From: Nostoc sp. FACHB-110
GTDB taxonomy: Bacteria > Cyanobacteriota > Cyanobacteriia > Cyanobacteriales > Nostocaceae
Assembly: GCF_014697425.1 (NCBI RefSeq)
Contig: NZ_JACJRU010000041.1
Coordinates: forward strand, 1-64,000
Direction: 5' to 3'
DNA: 64,000 nucleotides
A program made the translations under genes and the position numbers. Positions within the stretch are counted from its first letter, which is position 1; every line of letters starts with the position of its first letter. Positions 53,516-62,812 of this stretch are shown piece by piece. Under the pieces are notes generated by a model that was not told the DNA's origin, did no database searches, and was given only the letters and a program-made list of their open reading frames with translations.

Positions 53516-56500
53516 TTGTTTTCTGTTGCAGAAAACACTACTGAGATGGATATTGCTAAACTGTGTCATTTGGATGAAAATTATCAAAAATCATTGCTAA
53601 CAGTTGCTCATAGCACATCTGTAATTGAGGTAATCCAGCAGATGAATCAAGCACAAACCAGTTGTGCTGTGGTTCTAGAGCAAGAAAAATTAATAGGTAT
53701 TTTTACAGAACGAGATGTAGTGCGATCGCTAGCTAATAACATCTGTTTTGTGGATATGACGATTGCTCAACTCATGTCTGAGCCTGTAGTTACCGTTAGC
53801 CAAGCAGATACAGAAAATGTGGCGATCATTGAGCAACTATTTCAGCAAAATTGTATTCGTCACTTACCTGTAATTAATAGCCAAGAACAAGTCATAGATG
53901 TGATCACGCCCACTGACTTGAGTAGACTTATGGCCATTCAATGCTCCACTGTGATTAATCATCTTCAGTCCACAATTGATGCTAAAACCACAGAACTAGA
54001 ACTGGAAATAGCTCTGTGTCGAGAAATGACGGAATTATTATTAGAAAGGGAAGCTCGATTAAATGATATTCTTAACAGTGCGATCGCCACATCTATTGTC
54101 AGTTTTCGCCTATTTCCCAATCGCTATGCGGAGTATATCTATCAATCTGTAGGTTGTGAAGCTATTTTTGGTTACACTAGGGCAGAAATTCTGGCCGATA
54201 CTAATTTATGGATGTCGCGGATACATCCCCAAGATTTGGAGACTGTAATATTACCATTATTTGATCATATTTTTGCTGGACGTACAACTAAAATCGAGTA
54301 TCGATTTGCTCACAAAGACAATTCCTGGCGATGGATTTGCGCTACTTACACTTCCCGCCAAGATTGCCAGGCTAAATGCTGGATTGTAACGGGTACTAGC
54401 ATTGATATTACCGAAAAGCAAGCCGCATTCAGCGATCGCCAACAAGTAGAAGAAACTTTGCGCCGTAACGAAGAACGTTGGCAATTAGCAATTGCGGGTA
54501 CAGATGAAGCCATTTGGGATTGGGATATCTTGACTAATCAAACCTTCCGGTCTGAGCGCTGGTATGAGATGTTGGGATATGCACGCCATGAACTGAGTGA
54601 ACAAGACGACGAGTGGAGTATCCGCATTCATCCTGATGACTTAGAAAGAGTATTATCTCAACAAAGAGCTTATCTGTTACGACAAACACCCGATTATCAT
54701 GTGGAGTATCGGCTGCGTCGTCAAGATGGCAGCTATGGTTGGTTTCGTTCACGCGCAAAAGCTATCTGGAATCAGGAAGGTAAAGCCATCCGCCTCATCG
54801 GCTCCCTAGGTGATATTACTGAACGTAAACAGATAGAAACTACATTGCAAGAACGAGAAGCGATGTTGCGGCGAATTGGAGATAATTTGCCCAATGGCGC
54901 AATTTATAAGGTCAGCCGCGAATTAGATGGCAGCGATCGCTTTTATTATCTCAGTGCTGGGATCGAAAACTTGATGGAAGTGAGTGCAGAAGCGGCCCTC
55001 CAAGATTCTAGTTTGTTATATCGCCAATTTCTCGGAGAGGATGTCCCGAACTTTCAAATCGCCGTCGAGCAATCCAGGCAAAATTTTTCGGTATTTGATT
55101 ATCAACTGCGAATCTGCACGCCTAGTGGCAAAATCAAATGGCTACATTTTCGTTCTTCACCCCGGGCATTAGAAGATGGTCGTGTGATTTGGGATGGGTT
55201 AGTTGTAGATGTGACAGACCTCAAACTCACTGAAGAAACTCTCCGCCAAAGTGAAGCTAGATTAGAAGAATCACAACAAATAGCTCGCTTAGGTAATTGG
55301 GATTACAACCTGGCTACGGGGAAAATTACTTGGTCAAAAGGGTTGTTTGAATCGTTTAACCGAGATTTTTGTCAACCAGAGCCAACTTATGCAGAAAATT
55401 TAGAGTTATATCACCCTGAAGATCGTGACAAATTAGCACAAGCTGTGGCCTGTGCCATCTCAACTGGCGAACCGTACAAACTAGTTCTGCGTTCTCTTCG
55501 CGCTGACGGCTCGATCATGTATGTTGAGGGCATTGGCAAGGCAGAATTTGGTGTTGATGGTCAAGTAATTCGTCTCTACGGTACAGCCCAAGATATCACA
55601 GATCGCAAAACAGCAGAAGAAGCTTTAGTAGAAAGCGAGCGTAAGTTTCGCGCCATTTTCAACAACACATTTCAGTTTACCGGACTGCTGAGTGTGGAAG
55701 GCATTTTGTTAGAAGCAAATGAAACTGCCTTGATTTTTGCAGGACTCACACCAGCAGATGTGATGAATAAACCATTTTGGGAAACACACTGGTGGCAAAT
55801 TTCCCCGCAAACTCAAGCCGAACTTCAACAAGCAATTGCACGCGCCGCCCAAGGAAATTTTGTCCGCTATGAAGTTGATATTCTCGGTGCAAATAATCGA
55901 GTCGCAACTATTGATTTTTCCTTGCGTCCACTGCATGACGAGAATGGCAAAGTTGTGTTGTTGATTCCCGAAGGTCGAGACATCAGCGAAAGACAAGCAG
56001 CTTTGCGCGATCGCCTCAAAACTGAAGAAAAATTGCGTCGCAGTGAAGCACAATTGGCAACTGCTCAAAAAATTGCCCATGTTGGTAGTTGGGAATGGAA
56101 TTTAGGCGATGCACAGCAAACTTGGTCAACAGAAACTTTTCGCATTTTTGGCTTAAGTCCGATGCAGCCAGCACCAACCCAAGCGGAATTTTTTCAAATG
56201 GTGCATCCAGAGGATCGCCAAACTTTACAATCTCTGTTTTTGTGGGCGGTGATTGAAGGAACTCCTTTTAATGTGGAATATCGCATTATTCGGCCGAATG
56301 GTTTAGTGCGCTATGTTGAATCGAAAGCCGAGGTGGCTTATAACTCCCAAGGCAGAACCATCAAATTATTTGGGGCAATTCTTGATATTACAGAACGTAA
56401 ACAAATTGAACTAGAAATTATTTTGAGTCGAGACTTGCGGGAAGCCATCTTTGATGAATCGGCTGACGCGCTATTTTTAGTAGATACAGAAACTTTACTC

Positions 56501-58180
56501 ACCATAGACTGTAATCAACGAGCCGTAGAACTGTTTGAAGCTGCTAGTAAAACTGAATTAATTGGCATTGATGGTCACAGTCTGCAAACACAACAGTTTT
56601 CTGCCATAGAGATATCGGCTATGGTCGCAGAAGTTAGCCAGCATGGCTTCTGGAGTCAGGAAATTGAATATGTCACCAAACGCGGTAATTTATTTTGGGG
56701 AAATATTGCCGTCAAGCAACTTAAAATTGCCGACAAAGTGGTGAATTTAGTCAGGGTGAGTGATATTAGCGATCGCAAGCGCGCCGAACAAGCACTGCTA
56801 GAAAAAGAAAATTTTTTACGCAGCATTTACGATGGCGTAGCTCATTCAATTTTTGTAGTCGATTTTGTAGATCATGATTTTCGCTTTGTGGGTTTAAACT
56901 ACGCTCACGAACAACTAACAGGCTTTTACTCAGATGAAGTCCAAGGTAAAACCCCCGAAGCAGTATTTCCGAGTGCTATTGCTACTGCTGTGAGAAAGCA
57001 TTATCAAGATTGTGTCAACGCGCAAACCACCATTACTTACGAAGAATCTATCCCTTTTAAAGGCCAAGAAACTTGGTGGATTACCAGTCTTACTCCCCTC
57101 AAAGACGAAAATGGGCGCATTTACCGCATTGTCGCCAGTAGCCTGAATATTACCGAACAAAAACGCACCCAAAAAATGTTGGAAATGCAAGCAGTAATTA
57201 CCCGCAACATGGCTGAGGGTCTGTGCTTGGTGCGAGCTAAAGATGGCATCTTGGTATATACCAATCCCAAATTTGAGCAGATGTTTGGCTACGAGGCTGG
57301 GGAATTAATTGGTCGTCATGTCTCAATTATTAACTATGGCGATGAAAGTACCAATCCGGAAGCTCTCAGCCAAAAAATTATCACGGCTGTTTTGGAAAAT
57401 GGTACAGCCAACTACGAAGTTCACAATGTCAAAAAAGATGGTACAGCTTTTTGGAGTCAAGCAAATGCCTCGGTTTTTGACCATCCAGAATACGGCACAG
57501 TTTTAGTCGCAGTGCAGCAAGACATCACCGAACACAAACTAGCCGAAGAACAAGTAAAAACATCTCTGCGCGAAAAAGAGGTTTTACTCAAAGAAATTCA
57601 CCATCGAGTCAAAAATAATTTGGGTATTGTCAGCAGCTTACTACAAATGCAGTGTCGCCGCATCCAAGACTCGCAAGCGATCGCCATTTTGCGTGACAGC
57701 CAAAACCGCATTGCTTCTATTGCCTTGGTGCATGAAAAACTCTATCGTTCAGCCGATTTAGCCAACATTGATTTTGCTCAATATATCCCCGACTTAACCA
57801 CGCATTTATTTGACTCTTATAATGTGAGTTCTAATTATATTAAACTAAATATCCAAGTTGATGCGAGCTTGGATATTGAAACTGCCATTCCTTGTGGGTT
57901 GATCATCAATGAAATCGTTTCTAATGCTTTAAAATACGCTTTTCCCGATAACCGAACTGGGGAAATCCAGGTAGGCTTAACCCAAGAAAACCAGCACGAT
58001 TTCATATTGACAATCCGAGACAATGGCATTGGTTTACCGGCTGACTTTGAAAGTAAAAAAGTAACTACACTCGGCATAACGCTTGTGCAGGGATTGGTCA
58101 AGCAGTTAAAAGGCACAATGGAAATCCATGCACAACAGGGCACAGAATTTAAAATCAAATTTACTAAAAGTAGAGCTTGA
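53516..58180 (+). CDS. CBS2-PAS9-HisKA_2 sensor histidine kinase
   Basis: A 1554-residue cytoplasmic kinase. Two CBS motifs (about 22-140; TVAHSTSVIEVIQQMNQAQT, IGIFTERDVVRSLAN, then HLPVINSQEQVIDVITPTDL) precede nine PAS/PAC units (PAC ends such as DITEKQA, DITERKQ, DVTDLKL, DITDRKT, DISERQA, DISDRKR, NITEQKR and DITEHKL). The kinase core is of the HisKA_2/HWE type with phospho-acceptor H1362 in EIHHRVKNNLGIVSSLLQMQ, then HATPase_c (NEIVSNALKYAFPD, DNGIGLP). Such kinases are often light or redox sensors. Start is TTG at 53516; the ATG at 53546 (MDIAKLCHLD) is also possible and loses ten residues. A REC-PAS kinase gene follows after 2 bp. Confidence 0.9.
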   Translation: MFSVAENTTEMDIAKLCHLDENYQKSLLTVAHSTSVIEVIQQMNQAQTSCAVVLEQEKLIGIFTERDVVRSLANNICFVDMTIAQLMSEPVVTVSQADTENVAIIEQLFQQNCIRHLPVINSQEQVIDVITPTDLSRLMAIQCSTVINHLQSTIDAKTTELELEIALCREMTELLLEREARLNDILNSAIATSIVSFRLFPNRYAEYIYQSVGCEAIFGYTRAEILADTNLWMSRIHPQDLETVILPLFDHIFAGRTTKIEYRFAHKDNSWRWICATYTSRQDCQAKCWIVTGTSIDITEKQAAFSDRQQVEETLRRNEERWQLAIAGTDEAIWDWDILTNQTFRSERWYEMLGYARHELSEQDDEWSIRIHPDDLERVLSQQRAYLLRQTPDYHVEYRLRRQDGSYGWFRSRAKAIWNQEGKAIRLIGSLGDITERKQIETTLQEREAMLRRIGDNLPNGAIYKVSRELDGSDRFYYLSAGIENLMEVSAEAALQDSSLLYRQFLGEDVPNFQIAVEQSRQNFSVFDYQLRICTPSGKIKWLHFRSSPRALEDGRVIWDGLVVDVTDLKLTEETLRQSEARLEESQQIARLGNWDYNLATGKITWSKGLFESFNRDFCQPEPTYAENLELYHPEDRDKLAQAVACAISTGEPYKLVLRSLRADGSIMYVEGIGKAEFGVDGQVIRLYGTAQDITDRKTAEEALVESERKFRAIFNNTFQFTGLLSVEGILLEANETALIFAGLTPADVMNKPFWETHWWQISPQTQAELQQAIARAAQGNFVRYEVDILGANNRVATIDFSLRPLHDENGKVVLLIPEGRDISERQAALRDRLKTEEKLRRSEAQLATAQKIAHVGSWEWNLGDAQQTWSTETFRIFGLSPMQPAPTQAEFFQMVHPEDRQTLQSLFLWAVIEGTPFNVEYRIIRPNGLVRYVESKAEVAYNSQGRTIKLFGAILDITERKQIELEIILSRDLREAIFDESADALFLVDTETLLTIDCNQRAVELFEAASKTELIGIDGHSLQTQQFSAIEISAMVAEVSQHGFWSQEIEYVTKRGNLFWGNIAVKQLKIADKVVNLVRVSDISDRKRAEQALLEKENFLRSIYDGVAHSIFVVDFVDHDFRFVGLNYAHEQLTGFYSDEVQGKTPEAVFPSAIATAVRKHYQDCVNAQTTITYEESIPFKGQETWWITSLTPLKDENGRIYRIVASSLNITEQKRTQKMLEMQAVITRNMAEGLCLVRAKDGILVYTNPKFEQMFGYEAGELIGRHVSIINYGDESTNPEALSQKIITAVLENGTANYEVHNVKKDGTAFWSQANASVFDHPEYGTVLVAVQQDITEHKLAEEQVKTSLREKEVLLKEIHHRVKNNLGIVSSLLQMQCRRIQDSQAIAILRDSQNRIASIALVHEKLYRSADLANIDFAQYIPDLTTHLFDSYNVSSNYIKLNIQVDASLDIETAIPCGLIINEIVSNALKYAFPDNRTGEIQVGLTQENQHDFILTIRDNGIGLPADFESKKVTTLGITLVQGLVKQLKGTMEIHAQQGTEFKIKFTKSRA

Positions 58181-58182
58181 AT

Positions 58183-59850
58183 ATGAATAACATCTCTTCT
58201 AACACCAATAAAAACAATATTCAAGTCTTAATTGTAGAAGACGAGTATATTCTTGCTATTAACTTACAAGAGTCTCTAGAATCCTTGGGATACATCGTTG
58301 TTGATATTGCAGATTCCGGAGAAGCGGCAATTGCTAAAGCTCATGAACTATATCCAAACTTAATTTTGATGGATATCAGATTACGGGGCGAAATAGATGG
58401 AATTGAGGCCGCAGAAAAAATTTGGCATCAATTACAAATCCCGGTAATTTATGTCACAGGACACTCTGATAAAAGTACTGTAGAGCGTGCCACGTTAACA
58501 TTTCCCTTTGGCTATATTCTCAAACCAGTCCGAGAGCAAGAACTTTATGTAGCAATTCAAACGGCTCTCAATCGCTACGAGCGCGAGCAATTTTTGAGTA
58601 CAGTCCTCAAAGGGATGGGTGATGGGGTAATTGTAGTTGATTTACAGTTACGGATTAAGTATTTGAATGTGATTGCCGAAAAACTCACAGGTTGGCAATT
58701 AGATGAAGCCAGAAATCTAGATTTAGGTCAAATCTTGCCCCTGATTGACGAAAAAACCCAACTGCGCGTGATTCATCCGATTGTTTCAGCATTGAATCAG
58801 CAAACAACTGTATATTTAGGCGATCGCACCTTACTGCGAACTAAAGATGGTGCAACTATTCCCGTAGCGGACAGTGCTGCGCCACTACGCGACAACAACG
58901 GTAAAATTACAGGCGCAGTTATGGTATTTCGAGATGATACCCAACGCAGATTAACCGAAGAACGCAATCTCGCCTCCGAACGCAACCGCCAACTAGAAAT
59001 TCAAATGGTAGAACTGCAACGGCTCAACCAATTAAAAGAAGATTTTTTAGCAGCAACTTCCCACGAAATGCGAACACCCTTGTCCAATATTAAAATGGCA
59101 ATCACCATGCTCGAAAGTATTTTGGATCGGCGGCGCATTATTAAATCAGGTAAACCCCTAGAGGTGCAATCTGTAGCCCAATATATCAGTATCTTGCGTT
59201 ACGAATGCGAACGCGAGCTAAATTTAATCGACGATTTATTAAATATGCGCTTCATCGATGCAGATATCTATCCTTTAGAATTAACTTCTATTCATCTTCA
59301 AGATTGGCTACTACATATTACAGAAAATTTTCAAACAACTTTGCAAACTCAACAGCAAACTTTAACAGTTGAGATGTCCCCAGAGTTACCAAATTTAGTG
59401 ACAGATTTAGCGATGTTAACCAGGATTGTCTCAGAATTACTGAACAATGCTTGTAAATACACTCCTGCTGGGGAAAAAATTACAATGCAAGTTGAGCTTA
59501 CTTCCTTACCTAATGTTCCTACTACGGAAAGTGAAACACCTGGAGCGGAAATTCCACATATCAAAATTACAGTTAAGAATTTTGGGATTGAAATTCCTAC
59601 TAAAGAACAACAAAGGATATTTGAACCTTTTTACCGCATACCTCTACCTAAAAATCAAGATAAATCCTCAATTTTTGATGCCAATCAACAAATTCCACCG
59701 CCGAAATTTGTTCAAGATAGTGGTACAGGATTAGGTTTGGCTTTAGTAAAAAAGTTAGTAGAATACTTACGCGGAACGATCGCTGTAAATAGCACTCAAG
59801 GCTGGACAAGTTTTACAGTCGAGCTACCATTAAAATTACCAGACAATTAA
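58183..59850 (+). CDS. REC-PAS-HisKA-HATPase histidine kinase
   Basis: A 555-residue cytoplasmic kinase. The N-terminal receiver (about 10-130; LIVEDEYILAINLQ, phospho-Asp in LILMDIRLRGEIDG, KPVRE) has the LRGxxDG signature of receivers paired with HisKA_2/HWE kinases. It is followed by one PAS (about 140-260; DGVIVVDLQLRIKYLNVIAE), HisKA with H294 (TSHEMRTPLSNIKM) and HATPase_c (ELLNNACKYTPAG, GTGLGLALV). The ATG at 58183 is 2 bp after the upstream kinase stop, so it is co-transcribed and coupled, and it probably accepts phosphate from that HisKA_2 kinase. The 3' end overlaps aroE by 4 bp tail to tail. Confidence 0.9.
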   Translation: MNNISSNTNKNNIQVLIVEDEYILAINLQESLESLGYIVVDIADSGEAAIAKAHELYPNLILMDIRLRGEIDGIEAAEKIWHQLQIPVIYVTGHSDKSTVERATLTFPFGYILKPVREQELYVAIQTALNRYEREQFLSTVLKGMGDGVIVVDLQLRIKYLNVIAEKLTGWQLDEARNLDLGQILPLIDEKTQLRVIHPIVSALNQQTTVYLGDRTLLRTKDGATIPVADSAAPLRDNNGKITGAVMVFRDDTQRRLTEERNLASERNRQLEIQMVELQRLNQLKEDFLAATSHEMRTPLSNIKMAITMLESILDRRRIIKSGKPLEVQSVAQYISILRYECERELNLIDDLLNMRFIDADIYPLELTSIHLQDWLLHITENFQTTLQTQQQTLTVEMSPELPNLVTDLAMLTRIVSELLNNACKYTPAGEKITMQVELTSLPNVPTTESETPGAEIPHIKITVKNFGIEIPTKEQQRIFEPFYRIPLPKNQDKSSIFDANQQIPPPKFVQDSGTGLGLALVKKLVEYLRGTIAVNSTQGWTSFTVELPLKLPDN

Positions 59851-60722
59851 TTTAACCCTAAATGATGCCGCAGTGCTTGGCGCATCACATCTACAGGCAC
59901 ATTTTCCTGTTGTAACCAAATTTTTAAGGCCGCTGCACCTTGCTGGACAAGCATTTCTAGCCCATCAATAGCAATTGCGCCTTGTGTTATGGCTTGTTTG
60001 AGAAATTGGGTAGGTTGAGGAATATAAATTAAATCGTAAGCGATCGCACCTTTTGGTAAACCTGCCATTTCTGCTGCACTCAACGGCGAATCATCCACTT
60101 TGGGATACATCCCAATTGGAGTTGTATTCACCAGTAAATTCGCTTGAGGAATGAGTTTTGCTAACTTGTCCCATGTGTGGACTTGTAAATTATCGGCGAG
60201 TGGCGAATGTTCCCAACTATCACGAAACTGGGTTAATCGTTGTTGGTTGCGTCCCACAACATGAATTTCGGCAAAACCTAGTTGATGACAACCTGCAACT
60301 ACAGCCCTCGCCGCACCGCCATTACCTAAAATTACTGCTACTTTTTGACCCCAATCTTGGTGATAGGTAGTTTGCAACGGTGAAATAAATCCGACAATAT
60401 CCGTGTTTGTCCCTACCCATTGGTGATTTTGGCGCGTGACAGTATTAACTGCACCTATAGCTTCAGCTAGCGGTGTAATTTCTGACAGTAGGGGGATGAT
60501 AGCTTGTTTGTGGGGGATAGTCACACTAAAGCCTGTTACCCCAAGGGCGACAAAACCTGCAAGTGCCACTTGCAAATTTTCTGGTGCGATAGGAAAAGGA
60601 AGATAAGCGTAATCTAATCCTAATTGAGCGATCGCCGCATTGTGCATAATCGGCGACAGCGAATGTTCCACCGGATGCCCAATTACGCCTAAAAGTTTAG
60701 TTGTGCCTGTGATTTTTGTCAT
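59847..60722 (-). CDS. aroE: Shikimate dehydrogenase
   Basis: A 291-residue NADPH-dependent enzyme that reduces 3-dehydroshikimate to shikimate. The N-terminal substrate domain has GVIGHPVEHSLSPIMHNAAI (Ser-Leu-Ser contacts) and FSVTIPHKQAI with the catalytic Lys. ANLLVNTTPIGMYP and the NADP loop VAVILGNGGAARAVVAGC are family motifs; the C-terminus with DGLEMLVQQGA closes the fold. Length is normal. It is transcribed convergently with the REC-PAS kinase, stop codons overlapping over TTAA. Other shikimate genes are not nearby. Confidence 0.95.
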   Translation of the reverse strand: MTKITGTTKLLGVIGHPVEHSLSPIMHNAAIAQLGLDYAYLPFPIAPENLQVALAGFVALGVTGFSVTIPHKQAIIPLLSEITPLAEAIGAVNTVTRQNHQWVGTNTDIVGFISPLQTTYHQDWGQKVAVILGNGGAARAVVAGCHQLGFAEIHVVGRNQQRLTQFRDSWEHSPLADNLQVHTWDKLAKLIPQANLLVNTTPIGMYPKVDDSPLSAAEMAGLPKGAIAYDLIYIPQPTQFLKQAITQGAIAIDGLEMLVQQGAAALKIWLQQENVPVDVMRQALRHHLGLN

Positions 60723-60791
60723 TAGTCAATGGTCAATTAAAAATTCACAAAGGAAAAGCAAAAGTAAAAATTTTTACTTTTTACTTAATAT

Positions 60792-61418
60792 CTATTTTCC
60801 CCTGTCTTGGTTACTAGATTGAAAAACTTGTTCAGCCGTTAAGTTTAATTCGGGAAAAGTTGGCGAAATAATACGTTCATTACTTTTAAACTGACTAACT
60901 TGATATTCTCCCTCAACTAAGGCGTGTACAGAGATAGTTGGTTGTTTAGGATTACCAATAAACTTACGACCACCGAGGGCAAGATAATCTACAATCCAAT
61001 ATTCAGGAATACCAATTTCTTCGTATTGGCCTAATTTTGTAAAATAATCATCGCGCCAGTTAGTACTAACGACTTCAATAACTAATGGAATTGATGCAGC
61101 TTGAATTACTGTTGATGACTTTTGCCATAATGGTTCATTGATTAAGTTGTTTTGATTTAATATCAGCACATCTGGTAAATAACCAGATTCATTTTCCGAT
61201 GGTTTAACTAATGCTTGTTTAGGAATAAAGAAAGGAAGTTTTAATTGTCTAATTTCAACAGAAAATTCTAAAGTTAAAAATCCTGTAACTTCTTCATGTC
61301 CTCCCAATGGCTGTGGCATTTCAATAATTACTCCATCATGTAGTTCGTAACGTCCATTCTCAGGTTTCCAATCGACAAATTCTTGAAATGTTGTGACTTT
61401 CCTTAAAGCTTGAGTCAT
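60792..61418 (-). CDS. Uma2-family (PD-(D/E)XK-fold) protein
   Basis: A 208-residue protein of the Uma2 family (DUF820), very abundant in cyanobacteria. NGRYELHDGVIIEMPQPLGG is the family N-terminus, YLPDVLILNQNNL holds the conserved Asp, and IPLVIEVVSTNWRDDYFTKL with EEIGIPEYWIVDY forms the E-x-S/K part of the PD-(D/E)XK-like nuclease core. The DNA-cleaving activity is predicted only. The frame opens at 61448, but the ATG at 61418 has a GAGG about 9 bp upstream and matches the usual start of the family. Confidence 0.88.
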   Translation of the reverse strand: MTQALRKVTTFQEFVDWKPENGRYELHDGVIIEMPQPLGGHEEVTGFLTLEFSVEIRQLKLPFFIPKQALVKPSENESGYLPDVLILNQNNLINEPLWQKSSTVIQAASIPLVIEVVSTNWRDDYFTKLGQYEEIGIPEYWIVDYLALGGRKFIGNPKQPTISVHALVEGEYQVSQFKSNERIISPTFPELNLTAEQVFQSSNQDRGK

Positions 61419-61487
61419 GGCTTTATCCCTCAAACAGTCAATGATCATTTGTCATTAGTCAAAAGGCAGAAGGCTAAAAGATCGAAT

Positions 61488-61543
61488 TTCATACTTCATA
61501 CTTCATACTTCATACTTCATACTTCATACTTCATACTTCATAC
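61488..61543. repeat. Eight tandem TTCATAC heptamers (STRR)
   Basis: Eight perfect TTCATAC units in the divergent spacer between the Uma2 gene (-) and the alpha/beta hydrolase gene (+). Such 7-bp STRRs are a hallmark of heterocyst-forming cyanobacteria. The length is likely variable between strains by slippage. Confidence 0.95.
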
Positions 61544-61590
61544 TTTCCCTGCTCTACAATTATTAAAGTTACTTAACATTTCTTTGAATC

Positions 61591-62526
61591 ATGCAGGTAA
61601 GTACAGCCCCCTCTACAAATTCAATTCCTGGGCAATACTGGCAATGGCGAGGGCATAAAGTTTACTATGTGCGCGCGGGAGAAAGACAATCGCAACGTCC
61701 TCCTTTATTGTTGGTGCATGGGTTTGGTGCTTCGACAGACCACTGGCGGAAGAATATCAGTGGATTGTATCAAGATTTTGAAGTTTATGCGATCGACTTG
61801 TTGGGATTCGGGCGATCGCAAAAGCCTAAATTGCAATACAGTGGTGATTTATGGTGCGATCAACTCCATGATTTTATCAGTGAAGTGATTGGTCAAAAAG
61901 CTGTCTTAGCTGGGAACTCTCTTGGTGGTTATGCTAGCTTGAGTGTTGCAGCTAAATATCCTGATAGTGCAGCTGGCGTAGTTTTACTTAATAGTGCTGG
62001 CCCCTTTAACGACAACCCACCCACATCAGAACCAGAAGCATTACAATCACAAATTCAACCGCCCAAACAACCTTCACCCATCCAAAAACTCTTGGGTGAT
62101 AGTGTGAAATGGATTTTTCAACAACCATTATCCCAACTTTTATTATTTCAATATGTGCGTCAGCGCTGGGTAATTCGCCAAACCTTAGAAAAAGTTTATT
62201 TAGACAAAACAGCAATCACAGACCAATTAATAGATGAAATTGCGCGCCCTGCTTACGATGAAGGAGCATTTGATGTCTTTGTTTCCGTTTTTAGTACTCC
62301 TCAAGGAGAGAAAGTTGATGTACTTTTAAAGCAATTAACTTGTCCCTTATTACTGTTATGGGGTGAGGGCGATCCTTGGATGAATGCTAAAGAACGTTCG
62401 CAAAAGTTTCGTCAATATTACCCTCAGCTTACCGAATATTTCCTCCAAGCCGGTCATTGTCCCCACGATGAAATTCCAGAACAGATAAATAAACTGTTGC
62501 GTGATTGGGTTTTATCTATGAAGTGA
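61591..62526 (+). CDS. Alpha/beta hydrolase
   Basis: A 311-residue serine hydrolase. The oxyanion motif is LLLVHGFGASTDHW, the nucleophile elbow is LAGNSLGGYASLS with S110, the acid is in LLLLWGEGDPWM and the His in LQAGHCPHDEIPEQ. No signal peptide. The sequence WQWRGHKVYYVRAGE followed by HGFGASTDHWRKNI resembles the group of cyanobacterial and plastid hydrolases that contains pheophytinase and chlorophyll dephytylase, so a role in tetrapyrrole phytyl-ester hydrolysis is possible but unproven. The ATG at 61591 is preceded only by a weak Shine-Dalgarno. Confidence 0.88.
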   Translation: MQVSTAPSTNSIPGQYWQWRGHKVYYVRAGERQSQRPPLLLVHGFGASTDHWRKNISGLYQDFEVYAIDLLGFGRSQKPKLQYSGDLWCDQLHDFISEVIGQKAVLAGNSLGGYASLSVAAKYPDSAAGVVLLNSAGPFNDNPPTSEPEALQSQIQPPKQPSPIQKLLGDSVKWIFQQPLSQLLLFQYVRQRWVIRQTLEKVYLDKTAITDQLIDEIARPAYDEGAFDVFVSVFSTPQGEKVDVLLKQLTCPLLLLWGEGDPWMNAKERSQKFRQYYPQLTEYFLQAGHCPHDEIPEQINKLLRDWVLSMK

Positions 62527-62592
62527 GAGTCTAGAGATCAATACGCTTGGGTTAAGACTAAAAACCAATTCTGGCGTAGGTTGGGGAGCCAG

Positions 62593-62614
62593 TGCGTTGG
62601 GCGGGTTCCCCGAC
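62593..62614 (-). repeat. 22-bp repeat, inverted partner of 44409-44430
   Basis: Exact reverse complement of the 44409 block, here inside a spacer rich in further G/C-rich repeat sequence (TTGGGTTACGCTATCGCTAC). Confidence 0.8.
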
Positions 62615-62761
62615 ATGAAGCAACTGGCGTTTGAGGAAAGAAACTCAACATCCGAGCATACTTTGTTGGGTTACGCTATCGCTACACCCAACCTACTTTT
62701 CTGCTTAACTGAACTGTATTGGCCTAGAGATTAGTATTTGATTTAAAAGTTAGTATGATTT

Positions 62762-62794
62762 AGATTCCCGACTTTTTTTAAAAGTCGGGAATCT
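62762..62794. terminator. Bidirectional terminator between convergent genes
   Basis: AGATTCCCGACTTT (62762-62775) pairs perfectly over 14 bp with 62781-62794 around a 5-nt loop. It lies between the hydrolase gene (+) and the lipoprotein gene (-) and serves both. Confidence 0.88.
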
Positions 62795-62812
62795 TATTAT
62801 TTGTGAATAATT

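Noticed and set aside
61488..61543. CRISPR or coding repeat
   Set aside because: A simple 7-bp microsatellite-type STRR without spacers or a frame.
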